From Bacillus sp. (in: firmicutes) (GTDB lineage Bacteria > Bacillota > Bacilli > Bacillales > Bacillaceae_J): a stretch of DNA of 64,000 bases. This document shows, piece by piece, positions 43,834 through 53,554 of this stretch; the stretch's first letter is position 1; every line of letters starts with the position of its first letter. The notes beneath the pieces are model-generated. The model saw only the letters and a list, made by a program, of their open reading frames with translations. It did not search any database and was not told the DNA's origin. The translations under genes were made by a program, and so were the position numbers. The stretch is from positions 62,001-126,000 of the forward strand of contig DUSF01000033.1 in assembly GCA_012842745.1 (NCBI GenBank), given 5' to 3'.

Positions 43834-43929
43834 TTATATAATCCTCCCTTATGTCATTTGTACCTAAGGTACATCTGTACTATATATATGTATCCCGATA
43901 TTGTTTTGTCTGTTGAAAAGACCTATTTT

Positions 43930-43970
43930 TAAAAAAAGAAAGGAAGCAGGAGAACCCTCCTTGCTTCCTA
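43930..43970 (-). terminator. Intrinsic terminator of cotO
   Basis: GGAAGCAAGGAGGGTTCTCC-TGCTTCC-type stem on the minus strand, then TTTCTTTTTTT; overlaps the cotO stop. Confidence 0.8.
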
Positions 43971-45263
43971 AAAGCTTTTGCGATTAATGGAAATAATATC
44001 GTCAATTTTCACATCAATACGATACGGTTTTTTTCTTTGAATAATTTGGACCTCCCCATTGACATATCCAGAAATAATCCCTTGAATCGTATTGTCTTTT
44101 GTTTTCACTTCACATTTCATTTTTGGAACGGAGATTGGTAAATTTACAAGATATTCAACCTTTTCTTCAGTTGACATTTCCCTAAAAGCCCTTGGACGTT
44201 TTGGTTTAACATCTTCTTGTCGAAGTTCTTGTGGTTGCTCTAATTTTTGACTTTGCTCAAGATCTTGCGGTTGTTCTTGTGTCACATTTTGCCCGATATG
44301 TTGTGGACTATCGAGACTTTGGCCATTTTGCGCCGATAATTCAAGTTCTTGCTCTTGTTTCTTCTCTAATAGTTTTTTTTCTTCTATTTGTTCAAGAATT
44401 TTAGGCGTAGAAATTTTTTTCTTTGGCACAGCCGCTGCTCTCCTGCCCTTTTCTATGCTTGATTTTAAGCCAAATGTAGCTATTACACTTCTTTTTCTTT
44501 CTACTTCAATCTCACGATTAGGAATGGGTTTCTCTAAATCTTCTTGTATGTGATTGCCAGCAGGTAACAGTTGACCTTTTACATTTTGGATGTGGACTGG
44601 TTTCCCTATTATTACATCTTCCAAAACAGGCATTTTTTCTTTAATTATTTTATCTAGTCGCTTGTTTATATCCTCTTTTTCATATTTTTCTTGTTCTCGT
44701 TTAGCCTCGATTACCCCTAGATTGCTACTTGAAATGGGGCCTTCTCCAATAAAGTTTTCAATAGATTTTGCTTTTTCTCCGAGAATATGATTAACCGACT
44801 TCAGTTTTTCTTCTACAATATTAACAACTGATTTTAGCTTCTCTTCGACGATTGTTTCTACTGATTTTAGCTGTTCTTCTGCAATATAATCAAACGGATA
44901 CAGCCTTTCCTCCGCGATATTATTCATTAATTTTGCCTTTTTTACCAATTTTTTTTTTTGTTGTCTAGACGTTGCCTTTGGCCTTATTTTTTCTTTTATA
45001 TTATTTTGTAGTTCTTCTGAAACATTTTCATTTGTTTCCTTTAGAGCTTTTCGTGCCTCGATTTCTTCCATCGCTACATCCATCGGAGCCTTTTTTTCAT
45101 TAAATTCTTGCTCATGAGTAGGTACCTCTAGTGTACCAAGAGACTTAAGAGACCTTGGTTTCACAACATGAGATTCCTGCATTTTATGCTTAGCCATAGG
45201 GTAAACTGGCTGTGAAATATACATAAGTGGATTATTAGCGATATCAACCATTCTTTTTTTCAT
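43968..45263 (-). CDS. cotO: CotO-like spore coat protein
   Basis: A 431-residue protein with the CotO family ends: N-terminal DIANNPLMYISQPVYPM and C-terminal KVEYLVNLPISVPKMKCEVK, IQGIISGYVNGEVQI and DVKIDDIISINRKSF. The middle (about 60-345) is low-complexity, rich in Lys, Glu and Gln, with repeated VEEKLKSV/IAEEQLKSVETI units around 125-165. CotO is needed for outer coat and crust morphogenesis. It is adjacent to fabI in B. subtilis, as here. A sigma-K promoter lies 37 bases upstream; GAGGAGGG precedes the ATG. It is longer than B. subtilis CotO because of the middle region. Confidence 0.83.
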   Translation of the reverse strand: MKKRMVDIANNPLMYISQPVYPMAKHKMQESHVVKPRSLKSLGTLEVPTHEQEFNEKKAPMDVAMEEIEARKALKETNENVSEELQNNIKEKIRPKATSRQQKKKLVKKAKLMNNIAEERLYPFDYIAEEQLKSVETIVEEKLKSVVNIVEEKLKSVNHILGEKAKSIENFIGEGPISSSNLGVIEAKREQEKYEKEDINKRLDKIIKEKMPVLEDVIIGKPVHIQNVKGQLLPAGNHIQEDLEKPIPNREIEVERKRSVIATFGLKSSIEKGRRAAAVPKKKISTPKILEQIEEKKLLEKKQEQELELSAQNGQSLDSPQHIGQNVTQEQPQDLEQSQKLEQPQELRQEDVKPKRPRAFREMSTEEKVEYLVNLPISVPKMKCEVKTKDNTIQGIISGYVNGEVQIIQRKKPYRIDVKIDDIISINRKSF

Positions 45264-45299
45264 TTTGATCCCTCCTCATCTTTTAATTTCTCTCGTTGC

Positions 45300-45326
45300 T
45301 ATCTTATGCTCGAAATTTATGTATGT
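45300..45326 (-). promoter_or_regulatory. Sigma-K-type promoter for cotO
   Basis: On the minus strand AC (45326-45325), 16-base spacer, CATAAGATA (45308-45300), matching AC-N16-CATANNNTA. Confidence 0.72.
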
Positions 45327-45459
45327 GCCCACTTTTTTGTATTAGAAAGACACGACTTTCCGCCCATAATGGCGGAAGCTGATGTACCTAAAGGTATGAC
45401 CTGAAGGCCCTCCTTTCTTATACTGATATCCGTCAAAAAGTTATACTTATCAGTATAAA

Positions 45460-45504
45460 AAAGTACCTTAAAGCATCTTGCAACCAGATGCTTTAAGGTA
45501 CTTT
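45460..45504 (-). terminator. Intrinsic terminator of fabI
   Basis: An 18-base perfect stem, AAGTACCTTAAAGCATCT (45461-45478) against AGATGCTTTAAGGTACTT, with a seven-base loop and T tract. Confidence 0.85.
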
Positions 45505-45509
45505 ATAAC

Positions 45510-46283
45510 TTAGTAACCGATAATATGATAGCCTGAGTCAACATGGATATTTTCTCCAGTAATCCCACGAGAAAGATCACTGAATAAAAATAATGCTGTA
45601 TCTCCCACTTCTTCTTGGGTAGTCGTCCGACGTAAAGGCGATTTTTCTTCAATTTCCTTTAAAATAACATTAAAGTCACTTACACCTTTTGCAGAAAGAG
45701 TGCGAATCGGTCCTGCTGAAATTGAATTCACTCTAATTCCAAGTTTTCCTAGGTCATTCGCTAAATATTTGACGCTTGCATCCAAGGAAGCCTTGGCAAC
45801 GCCCATGACATTGTAATTGCTCATGACCCTTTCTCCACCTAAATATGTTAAGGTGACAATGCTACCGCCCTCCGTCATTAAATCTTTAGCAACTTTGGCA
45901 ACGGCCGTTAAGGAATAGGAACTAATATTATGGGCAAGCAGGAAACCGTCACGAGTCGTATTCATATAATCTCCTTTTAGTTCTTCAGTTTTAGCAAAGG
46001 CGATTGCATGGGCAACACCATGAATAGTGCCAACTTGGTCTTTAATTTGCGAAAAAGCTTGTTCGATATTTTCATCGCTTGTCACATCACATGGCAAAAC
46101 GATTGAATCCTTACGCTCCAATGTTTCAGCTAAATCACAAACACTTTTTTCTAAGCGCTCACCTGCATATGTAAAAACTAATCGTGCTCCTGCGTTATGT
46201 AAGGCTTGAGCTATTCCCCAGGCAATACTTCTTTTATTGGCTACACCCATCACAACATATGTACGGCCTTGTAATGAAAGCAT
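45510..46283 (-). CDS. fabI: Enoyl-[acyl-carrier-protein] reductase (NADH), FabI
   Basis: A 257-residue short-chain dehydrogenase. YVVMGVANKRSIAWGIAQAL is the FabI nucleotide motif; YNVMGVAKASL contains the catalytic Tyr-x6-Lys. SAGPIRTLSAKGVSDF and GENIHVDSGYHIIGY complete it. It reduces trans-2-enoyl-ACP in fatty acid elongation. Between cotO and mgtE, as a monocistronic unit with its own promoter, a FapR-like operator and a terminator. AAGGAGG precedes the ATG. Confidence 0.95.
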   Translation of the reverse strand: MLSLQGRTYVVMGVANKRSIAWGIAQALHNAGARLVFTYAGERLEKSVCDLAETLERKDSIVLPCDVTSDENIEQAFSQIKDQVGTIHGVAHAIAFAKTEELKGDYMNTTRDGFLLAHNISSYSLTAVAKVAKDLMTEGGSIVTLTYLGGERVMSNYNVMGVAKASLDASVKYLANDLGKLGIRVNSISAGPIRTLSAKGVSDFNVILKEIEEKSPLRRTTTQEEVGDTALFLFSDLSRGITGENIHVDSGYHIIGY

Positions 46284-46322
46284 TTAAAACTCCTCCTTTT
46301 TTCAATCAAATTCAAAGCAAAA

Positions 46323-46380
46323 TACTAACACCTAGTACTTTGCTTTGATTATATTATAATATTGCAACTTGTAGTAGCAA
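46323..46380 (-). promoter_or_regulatory. fabI promoter with FapR-like operator
   Basis: Minus strand TTGCTA (46375-46380), 16-base spacer, TATAAT (46353-46358). Downstream, 46323-46341 contains ACACCTAGTACTT on the plus strand, close to the FapR box TTAGTACCTAGTCTTAA, at the transcription start where FapR would block the polymerase. Confidence 0.6.
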
Positions 46381-46409
46381 TTATCATTACCATAGCTAAA
46401 CAATTTCTT

Positions 46410-47774
46410 TCAAGTTAAATAATTCATCAAAAGTGTTGCTAACCCAAAATAGATGAGGATACTAATGATATCATTCAGTGTAGTAATAAATGGACCTGAA
46501 GCAACTGCTGGGTCGATTTTAAATTTATGCATTATTAGTGGAATTAATGCTCCTGACATTGTAGCGACAGTAAGCGTTGTAAAAATAGCAATACCAACAA
46601 GGAAACCTAAAACTAAGCTGTGTTGCCATAAATATACAACGACCATGACTAATGTTCCACATATCAAACCAATAATTAAACCAGTTCCAATTTCTTTACG
46701 AAGCATTTTAAATTTACTTGAAGAATCTATCCCGCCTAGAGCAATTCTGCGAACAGCTACAGCTAAGGATTGTGTACCAGTGTTCCCTGCCATACCAGCA
46801 ATAAGTGGAATAAACACGGCTAAAATCGTTACTTTATTTAACGTTTCCTCAAACCGTCCAATCAGGCTCGCCGTAAACATCCCAAGAAATAACAGGATAA
46901 TTAACCATGGCAAACGATTCTTCGCCGCGGAAAAAGCAGAATAATCATTGCTTTCAACATCAGTTACACCAGCCAATTTTGAATAATCTTCAGTTGCTTC
47001 TTCTTCCATAACATCAAGAATATCATCAACTGTAATAATTCCGAGTAAATGTCTCTGGTAATCAAGGACAGGAACAGCTAGAAAATCATAATCCTTCATC
47101 ATTTTAGCGACATTTTCTTGATCTTCACTAACTGAAACTGAAACTACTCTGTCGTTCATACATTCTGAAATTAGTTTATCATCATCAGCGACGATTAAAT
47201 CTCGTAACGAAATAACACCAACGAGATGCTCTTCATCATCAACAACATATATATAATAAATCGTTTCAGCTTCTTGAGCTTCCGCTTTTAAGATTTTCAT
47301 TGAATTTTTTATCGTTTGATTAGCAGAAATAGCGACAAACTCCGTCGTCATGATACTTCCTGCCGTTTTTTCTTCATAATGAAGCAAGTCTTTTATTTCC
47401 TGGGCTGCTTCATCATCCATTATTGTAAGAAAGCTAGCAACTTGATCTTTTTCAAGCTCATTTAAAACGTCTACCGCGTCATCAGCATACATCTCAGACA
47501 GCATATCCGCAATATAAGCAGGGTCCATTTCTTGAAGGATTGTTTCCTGATCTTCGCTTTCAAGATTATGGAATAGTTCAGCCATTTCTGACGGTGATAA
47601 GTAAGAATAGATTTGATGCCTGACATCTTTTTCCTGGTTAACAAAAAACTTCGCTTGATCATAAGGATGCACTTCAAGAAACTCTTCTCTAAAAGCATCG
47701 ATATCATTTCTTTCAATCGCTTCTTTAAGATAGGATGCAAATTGCTCATCTAATTTTTTCTTGTAGTCTGGCAT
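46410..47774 (-). CDS. mgtE: Magnesium transporter MgtE
   Basis: A 454-residue MgtE. The N-terminal superhelical domain (1-130) and two CBS domains (about 135-260, EEKTAGSIMTTEFVAIS, VVSVSVSEDQENVAKMMKDY, LLGIITVDDIL) form the Mg-sensing gate. Five membrane helices follow from about 285, with GRFEETLNKVTILAVFIPLI, AGMAGNTGTQSLAVAVR (pore) and DPAVASGPFITTLNDI. It is a Mg channel in the plasma membrane. No M-box riboswitch was seen in the 170 bases upstream. AAGGAGGG precedes the ATG. Confidence 0.95.
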   Translation of the reverse strand: MPDYKKKLDEQFASYLKEAIERNDIDAFREEFLEVHPYDQAKFFVNQEKDVRHQIYSYLSPSEMAELFHNLESEDQETILQEMDPAYIADMLSEMYADDAVDVLNELEKDQVASFLTIMDDEAAQEIKDLLHYEEKTAGSIMTTEFVAISANQTIKNSMKILKAEAQEAETIYYIYVVDDEEHLVGVISLRDLIVADDDKLISECMNDRVVSVSVSEDQENVAKMMKDYDFLAVPVLDYQRHLLGIITVDDILDVMEEEATEDYSKLAGVTDVESNDYSAFSAAKNRLPWLIILLFLGMFTASLIGRFEETLNKVTILAVFIPLIAGMAGNTGTQSLAVAVRRIALGGIDSSSKFKMLRKEIGTGLIIGLICGTLVMVVVYLWQHSLVLGFLVGIAIFTTLTVATMSGALIPLIMHKFKIDPAVASGPFITTLNDIISILIYFGLATLLMNYLT

Positions 47775-47944
47775 ACAAGCATCCCTCCTTTTGTCTTTTT
47801 TATTAGAAAAACGGGCACATAAACCTTATTAATCGTAAAATGATGCATACTGTTTGTCAAACTGTTTCTATGCTTTTCAATTAAGTGAAATTTCGTTAAG
47901 ATAGTAAAGGATACCGAAAAGCATTTTAGAAAGGAAATATTAAA

Positions 47945-49129
47945 ATGGAATTAGAAAAGGAGCAAACTCCATATCAAAAAATAGATATAGCACTTGTGCT
48001 CGTTGTTTTGTTATTAGGAGCAGTCAGTTTAATCGCAATTTATAGCATTCAACCATCACTTCCGGCCAAACTTCAAAATTATAATTTTGTTGGAAAACAA
48101 GTTTTATGGTATGTTATTGGATTTGCAGCCATTGGTGTCACAATGATTATTGATTTCGACCGCTTTAAAAATTTTTCTTGGTATTTATATGGAATTGGTC
48201 TTGTTCTTTTGCTTGGTCTGGAAGTACTTGGACCATCAAAAATAGCACCTGACATTAATGGAGCAGTTAGCTGGTACGTTTTGCCAGTCATCGGAAATTT
48301 TCAGCCAGCTGAGGTAATGAAAATCTTTTTAATTATTTTACTTAGTCAAATTATTGCTAAACATAATGAAATTTATCCAGATAATCGTACACTAAGAGAA
48401 GATTTTATTCTATTAGGTAAGCTTGTTGGCATAACGATGCCACCTTTACTATTAATTCTTAAGCAGCCCGATTTAGGAACTTCCATCGTTGTTGCATCCA
48501 TCCTCGGTTCACTTTTATTAGTTTCGGGGATAAGATGGCGAATTTTATTAGGATTAGGGACTTCCGTCATTGCCATGATTGGGCTTTTAGTATTTATTTA
48601 CTTTAAGAATCCAGAATTTATTACAACTTATGTCCTTAGGGCACACCAAATGAATCGCTTTTATGGCTGGCTTGCACCACATGAATTTTCAAGCAACTAT
48701 GGTTTTCAGTTAATCAAAGCGATGCTTGCCATTGGTTCTGGACAAATGCAAGGAAAGGGATTATTGAACGGGCAAGTTTATTTTCCAGAAGCACATACGG
48801 ATTTCATTTTTGCTGTAATCGGTGAACAATTTGGTTTTATCGGGGCAAGTATTGTTATTTCCTTGTTCTTTCTATTAATATACAGAATGATTCATACGGC
48901 TTTGGAAAGTCATGACCCATATGGAAGTTATTTATGTACTGGTGTTATTGGTATGATAACCTTCCAAGTGTTCCAAAATATCGGTATGACGATTCAATTA
49001 ATGCCCATCACTGGTATTACCCTTCCATTTATTAGCTATGGTGGAAGCTCGTTGTTAACAAGTATGATTGCCGTCGGGATTGTCCTCAATGTCCGTTCAC
49101 GGACACGGAAGTATATGTTTGGAAGTTAG
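47945..49129 (+). CDS. rodA: SEDS-family glycosyltransferase, RodA-like
   Basis: A 394-residue membrane protein with about ten helices. Motifs of FtsW/RodA/SpoVE are visible: [35 protein letters not shown] (conserved Asp of the active site), [16 protein letters not shown] type ([18 protein letters not shown]), [16 protein letters not shown]. These proteins polymerise lipid II glycan strands. RodA is favoured over FtsW because of KQPDLGTS and length, but SpoVE cannot be excluded. It ends two bases before the prpE GTG region. Confidence 0.82.
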   Translation: MELEKEQTPYQKIDIALVLVVLLLGAVSLIAIYSIQPSLPAKLQNYNFVGKQVLWYVIGFAAIGVTMIIDFDRFKNFSWYLYGIGLVLLLGLEVLGPSKIAPDINGAVSWYVLPVIGNFQPAEVMKIFLIILLSQIIAKHNEIYPDNRTLREDFILLGKLVGITMPPLLLILKQPDLGTSIVVASILGSLLLVSGIRWRILLGLGTSVIAMIGLLVFIYFKNPEFITTYVLRAHQMNRFYGWLAPHEFSSNYGFQLIKAMLAIGSGQMQGKGLLNGQVYFPEAHTDFIFAVIGEQFGFIGASIVISLFFLLIYRMIHTALESHDPYGSYLCTGVIGMITFQVFQNIGMTIQLMPITGITLPFISYGGSSLLTSMIAVGIVLNVRSRTRKYMFGS

Positions 49130-49143
49130 AGGTGATTTTCATA

Positions 49144-49884
49144 ATGTATGATGTAATCGGCGATATTCATGGCTGCTACGATGAATTTGTTTCACTTACA
49201 AAAAAGCTCGGTTATGAATGGGACGAAGGGTTTCCTGTCCATCCTAACGGAAGGTTGCTAGCATTTGTTGGTGACCTAACGGACAGGGGACCGGAATCGA
49301 TAAAAGTAATGGAGATGGTATATAAACTAGTTGTAGAGGAAAAATTGGCCTATTATACACCTGGAAACCATTGTGATAAGCTATACCGTTATTTCCTAGG
49401 ACGGAAGGTGCAAATAACCCACGGGCTTGAAACGACAGTTGCTGAGTATCAGAAACTGTCAGCGAAAGAAGAAGCAAAAGTAGTTTCTCATTTTATGAAG
49501 CTTTTTGAACAAGCCCCTTTATATCTCCAACTCGATTATGGAAAGTTAGTAATTGCCCACGCTGGTATTCGTCAAGACTATATTGGTAAAACGGGAAAAA
49601 AGGTAAAAACCTTTGTTTTATATGGTGATATTACAGGGGAAACAAATCCAGATGGTACGCCTGTCAGAAGAGATTGGGCGAAGCAATATGCTGGTGATGC
49701 CTGGGTTGTTTATGGGCATACACCAGTTATAGAACCACGGCAACTGAATAAGACGTGGAATATTGATACAGGCTGTGTATTTGGAGGTATGCTGACAGCG
49801 CTAAGGTACCCAGAAATGGAAACTGTTTCAGTACCATCGACAATGCCGAAGGTAATAGAGAAATTTAGGAAGTTTGCTGAATAG
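49144..49884 (+). CDS. prpE: Bis(5'-nucleosyl)-tetraphosphatase PrpE
   Basis: A 246-residue PPP-family phosphatase. [26 protein letters not shown] and [11 protein letters not shown] are the metal-binding motifs; [13 protein letters not shown] and [13 protein letters not shown] complete them. PrpE hydrolyses Ap4A and dephosphorylates a tyrosine/serine protein substrate in sporulation and germination of B. subtilis. The ATG at 49144 lies nine bases after AGAGGTG; the GTG at 49132 falls within that site. It is directly downstream of the RodA-like gene. Confidence 0.92.
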   Translation: MYDVIGDIHGCYDEFVSLTKKLGYEWDEGFPVHPNGRLLAFVGDLTDRGPESIKVMEMVYKLVVEEKLAYYTPGNHCDKLYRYFLGRKVQITHGLETTVAEYQKLSAKEEAKVVSHFMKLFEQAPLYLQLDYGKLVIAHAGIRQDYIGKTGKKVKTFVLYGDITGETNPDGTPVRRDWAKQYAGDAWVVYGHTPVIEPRQLNKTWNIDTGCVFGGMLTALRYPEMETVSVPSTMPKVIEKFRKFAE

Positions 49885-49952
49885 TTTATACGGGAATCTG
49901 CGGTCTGGCAGCCAACTTTCCTGCCTCCATACTAGTTTCTGGCCGCATTCCC

Positions 49953-50843
49953 CTACTTTATTAATCTTTCCATATCCTCCGGCAATGGTACTGTAAACTC
50001 TAGTTCTTTTTCAAGCAAAGGATGATAAAACATTACACTTTTACTATGCAATGCTTGTCTTACAATTAAATCCTTTTTACCGCCATACAAATCATCACCT
50101 ACTAAAGGATGCCCGATGTAAGCCATATGAACACGGATTTGATGAGTGCGCCCTGTTTCTAATTTTAATGACACTAACGTCCTATCAATAAACCGCTTTT
50201 TCACTTCATAATGCGTCACGGCATGTTGTCCGTCATTTCTGACTGTCCGTTCAATAATACTATTTTCCTTGCGACCAATTGGTGCATTGATAGTGCCGAA
50301 ATCATCAGCAACAACATCATGAACGATAGCCTCATATTCCCTGTGAATGCTTTTCGTTTTTTGTTCTAATGAAAACAAGGAATGAACAAAGCTATTTTTG
50401 GCGATAATCATTAAACCAGAAGTATCTTTATCCAAGCGATTTACAATATGGACCGTAGAAGATAGTCCAATTTGGTCATAATAATTCATAAGGGCATTAG
50501 CTACCGTTCTGCTTTGATGCTCTCTAGACGGGATGGATGCCATGTATGGTGGCTTATTAATAATGAGGAGGTATTCATCCTCATAAACAATATGTAATGG
50601 AATATTTTCCGCTATAATTCCAAGATTGCGGTCCTCTGGTGGAAATTGGACAACTAAACAATCGCCAGCTTGTATACTTTGTCTGACCGTTACATGGTTG
50701 CCGTTTAAAACAATATCCCCACCTTGAAATTTGATATCAGCCAATGCCCGCTTCGAGATTCCTTTCTCCTTCAATAAAAATTCACGAATAAGCATTCCCG
50801 CATATTTTTTTTCAATTTTCCATTCAAGTTTAAATGAACCCAT
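49953..50843 (-). CDS. RluA-family rRNA/tRNA pseudouridine synthase (YjbO)
   Basis: A 296-residue synthase. An N-terminal S4-like RNA-binding domain (about 10-75, FLLKEKGISKRALADIKFQG) precedes the catalytic domain with HIVNRLDKDTSGLMIIAK (catalytic Asp), GRTHQIRVHMAYIGHPLVGD and LHSKSVMFYHPL. It is the B. subtilis YjbO counterpart. The target is not established. Start is uncertain: TTG, GTG and ATG follow one another at 50849-50843, and only weak GGTGG sequence precedes them. It overlaps no gene; a GNAT gene starts upstream. Confidence 0.9.
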   Translation of the reverse strand: MGSFKLEWKIEKKYAGMLIREFLLKEKGISKRALADIKFQGGDIVLNGNHVTVRQSIQAGDCLVVQFPPEDRNLGIIAENIPLHIVYEDEYLLIINKPPYMASIPSREHQSRTVANALMNYYDQIGLSSTVHIVNRLDKDTSGLMIIAKNSFVHSLFSLEQKTKSIHREYEAIVHDVVADDFGTINAPIGRKENSIIERTVRNDGQHAVTHYEVKKRFIDRTLVSLKLETGRTHQIRVHMAYIGHPLVGDDLYGGKKDLIVRQALHSKSVMFYHPLLEKELEFTVPLPEDMERLIK

Positions 50844-50871
50844 CACCAACCACCAATCACCACAACAAATT

Positions 50872-51330
50872 TTACAAACTGCAAAAATAAAATCTTGTAT
50901 CAGTGCTTTCTATGAATCCGTGCTTTTCATAAAAGTGGGCTGCTGGGAATATCCGTTCTGTTAAAAGAACAATTGCTGTATAACCTTTTTCGATTAAGCC
51001 CATTTTTGTATCACTCATGAGCTGTTTCCCTATTCCTTTTCCTTGATAAGCTTCGTCTACACACATTTCATACAAGTAAAAAATATCCCCGCTCCACCAT
51101 CTTTTTCTCGTACCAATTATAAAACCGATAATACGAGGAAAGTTTTCGGGCGGCTCCGCTTCAGCTTCTATTACAAACCCATGAAAGCCTGGCGTATTAT
51201 ACACATCGCGGAAATAGTCTATTGCAAGCTGAACCGTCCAACAATCATTCCACGGTTCTTTATTAAAAACAGCCACAAACAAATCTGCACAAGCGTCTAA
51301 ATCACCTTCAACAAGAGGTCTTGTCCTCAT
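50872..51330 (-). CDS. GNAT acetyltransferase
   Basis: A 152-residue N-acetyltransferase with the acetyl-CoA loop [14 protein letters not shown] (about 93-106) and [20 protein letters not shown] near the C terminus. N-terminal [19 protein letters not shown] is typical. The substrate is unknown. The start ATG overlaps the stop of the NAD kinase gene (ATGA), so they are translationally coupled. It is an insertion relative to the B. subtilis nadF-yjbO arrangement. Confidence 0.83.
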   Translation of the reverse strand: MRTRPLVEGDLDACADLFVAVFNKEPWNDCWTVQLAIDYFRDVYNTPGFHGFVIEAEAEPPENFPRIIGFIIGTRKRWWSGDIFYLYEMCVDEAYQGKGIGKQLMSDTKMGLIEKGYTAIVLLTERIFPAAHFYEKHGFIESTDTRFYFCSL

Positions 51331-52145
51331 CTTCGTCTATCATTCCCATCACCATTCCCTACAAAAGAATCGCGAACTCTATTCCAAAATGGGAACGGGC
51401 GGAAACGAGCAAATCGTACCTTTTTGTCAGAAACGCGGCATTGTATTGATTTAACAGCCTTATGTGTCATCGTCTTATGATCAACGGTAATTAATAAATC
51501 CGTTTCCTGCTTAGGTCTTAAAAACAATGTATGATGGCCAGGTAAAATTAATGGCGAGCCAACTGTCCGGAAGACACGATTATTAATGGATGCCATTTCT
51601 GCCACTTGGATTGCTTCAATCGACGGATGGATGATGGCTCCTCCTAATGCTTTGTTATAAGCCGTGCTTCCAGAAGGAGTAGAAATACACAAGCCATCCC
51701 CGCGGAATGTTTCAAATTTTTGCCCTTTTATTTCGACATCAATAACAAGCGATCCCTCTGGTGCTTTTATCGTCGTTTCATTTAACGATAAATAATAATG
51801 CTCTTTTCCTCCGTCAATATGGCGAACAATTGTTTCGAGAATCGGATACTCAACAACTGAAAAAGGTGTCCTCGTAAGTTCAATCACAAGCTTTTCAATT
51901 TCAGATGGCATCCAATCTGCATAAAAACCAAGATGGCCTGTATGTACTCCTACAAAAGCCGTTTTGCTTAAACGATGTTGATATTGATGAAATGCATAAA
52001 GCAATGTTCCATCCCCACCAATTGAAATAACGATATCTGGCTCCTCTTCGTCAAATACTAAATTAAAATCTAATAAATAATTTTTCATTTTCATTCTTAA
52101 AGCATTTGAGATATGATCCCCTCTTGAAGTAATCGCAAATTTCAT
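51327..52145 (-). CDS. nadK: NAD kinase
   Basis: About 272 residues. [15 protein letters not shown] (near 43) is the ATP/NAD-binding GGDGT motif; [13 protein letters not shown] and [20 protein letters not shown] are the other conserved segments. It phosphorylates NAD to NADP. The ATG at 52145 (GGAAG eight bases upstream) is preferred over 52160. In B. subtilis relQ (yjbM) and yjbL lie upstream; here the next gene, divergent, is the CYTH protein, with no relQ between. Confidence 0.93.
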   Translation of the reverse strand: MKFAITSRGDHISNALRMKMKNYLLDFNLVFDEEEPDIVISIGGDGTLLYAFHQYQHRLSKTAFVGVHTGHLGFYADWMPSEIEKLVIELTRTPFSVVEYPILETIVRHIDGGKEHYYLSLNETTIKAPEGSLVIDVEIKGQKFETFRGDGLCISTPSGSTAYNKALGGAIIHPSIEAIQVAEMASINNRVFRTVGSPLILPGHHTLFLRPKQETDLLITVDHKTMTHKAVKSIQCRVSDKKVRFARFRPFPFWNRVRDSFVGNGDGNDRRR

Positions 52146-52287
52146 ACAATCAACTTCCAATCTTTTATTTTTATGGTATTATTTTATCACATTAGAGGCT
52201 CCATTTTAATTCAATTGATTTTAAAAACTTTATCATTCATAATATTAATTAATTGTATGTCATTATACTTGCATTTAGGAGTAAAAT

Positions 52288-52884
52288 ATGAGACAAGAAA
52301 TAGAAATTGAATATAAAAACTTGCTTACTAAAAATGAATTTGCATTATTAATGGATAAATTCAATCTTCATCCTGATGATTTTGTTATCCAAGAAAATTA
52401 TTACTTTGATACTTTTGATTTTTCACTAAAAGCGCAGCAAACAGCTTTAAGAATTCGTAAAAAAATGGACAAGTTTATTCTTACATTAAAACAGCCCCAT
52501 GAGCAAGGACTTTTAGAAACCCATCAAGAACTTTCAACATACGAAGCTTCCCTTTTGTTACATAATGAAACGATTCAATTAATCGATGGAGCGATTAAAA
52601 AAGCCATTTGTTCTATGGGAATTCATCCAGTTGACATCAAATTTTTAGGTGTTTTAAAAACAGAGCGAGCCGAAATTAAAGACGGCGAAAACATTCTCGT
52701 CCTTGATCATAGTTATTATTTAGGTCATGAAGATTACGAGCTGGAATATGAAGTTCAAGATCCAGTGAAAGGTAAAGAAAGATTTCTGGAAATCATGAAA
52801 CAAAACAATATACTAGTAAAAATGACTGAAAATAAAATCATGCGTTTTTTTAAAATAAAAGAACAAAAGGAAGAAAAGCTATGA
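52288..52884 (+). CDS. yjbK: CYTH-domain protein (YjbK)
   Basis: A 198-residue CYTH (triphosphate tunnel metalloenzyme) protein. The EIEIEYK signature begins the protein; [28 protein letters not shown] and the later ELEYEVQD strand, with Lys and Arg facing the tunnel, are present. Family members hydrolyse tripolyphosphate or nucleotide triphosphates. It overlaps the next gene by four bases (ATGA), suggesting coupling, as with yjbK-yjbJ of B. subtilis. Confidence 0.9.
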   Translation: MRQEIEIEYKNLLTKNEFALLMDKFNLHPDDFVIQENYYFDTFDFSLKAQQTALRIRKKMDKFILTLKQPHEQGLLETHQELSTYEASLLLHNETIQLIDGAIKKAICSMGIHPVDIKFLGVLKTERAEIKDGENILVLDHSYYLGHEDYELEYEVQDPVKGKERFLEIMKQNNILVKMTENKIMRFFKIKEQKEEKL

Positions 52885-53525
52885 ATATTAATGTGAACCA
52901 TTTAAAAACATTGATGGAAATACAAGCTTTGCGTAATTTTGGCCAAGTGCCATCGATTACAACTGGAGATAATAGAGATCCGTTTTCAGAACTTCTTGAG
53001 TCTGAGATTGAAAAACTACAAAAGAATGCTGCAACAACAGAAAAAAACAATCCGAACACTAGCTTAGTATTAAAAGAATTACAAGCATTACAACCTAATT
53101 TTAAAATTCAAAATTACTCGTATCCTGTGTCCGATAAAGCAAAATTCACTTCTAATTATGATAGCTTAATAGAAGAAGCGGCTGAAAAATACGGGGTTGA
53201 TTCGAAGCTTATTAGTGCAGTGATCAAACACGAATCAAACTTCAACCCCTTAGCTAAAAGTAAAGCAGGTGCAGCAGGTTTAATGCAGCTTATGCCAGCT
53301 ACCGCCAAATATCTCGGAGTAAAAAATGTATATGACCCGAAGGAAAATATACATGCTGGAACAAAATATTTAAGGAAAATGTTGGACAAGTATGACGGAG
53401 ATTTGCATTTAGCTTTAGCTGCCTATAATGCTGGTCCTGGAAATGTTGATAAATTTAAAGGGATTCCTCCATTTAAAGAAACGCGGGCTTATGTAAAAAA
53501 AGTGACAGATTCCTATTTCTCATAG
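52881..53525 (+). CDS. yjbJ: Lytic transglycosylase (SLT domain, YjbJ-like)
   Basis: A 214-residue protein. From about 95 a Slt70-type lysozyme-like domain: [40 protein letters not shown] (catalytic Glu in HESNF), [24 protein letters not shown] and [13 protein letters not shown]. It cleaves glycan strands with 1,6-anhydro ring formation. No clear signal peptide: the first 90 residues are hydrophilic, so how it reaches the wall is unclear. Coupled to the CYTH gene. Confidence 0.9.
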   Translation: MNINVNHLKTLMEIQALRNFGQVPSITTGDNRDPFSELLESEIEKLQKNAATTEKNNPNTSLVLKELQALQPNFKIQNYSYPVSDKAKFTSNYDSLIEEAAEKYGVDSKLISAVIKHESNFNPLAKSKAGAAGLMQLMPATAKYLGVKNVYDPKENIHAGTKYLRKMLDKYDGDLHLALAAYNAGPGNVDKFKGIPPFKETRAYVKKVTDSYFS

Positions 53526-53529
53526 AACT

Positions 53530-53554
53530 AAAAGCGGCTAAAATAGCCGCTTTT
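53530..53554. terminator. Bidirectional terminator
   Basis: AAAAGCGGCTA-AAA-TAGCCGCTTTT, perfect stem shared by the converging transglycosylase and pssA genes. Confidence 0.85.

Noticed and set aside
43833-43900. Sigma-K promoter for cotB
   Set aside because: A CATATATAT sequence exists but does not fit CATANNNTA and the upstream AC is 17 bases away; too weak to list.
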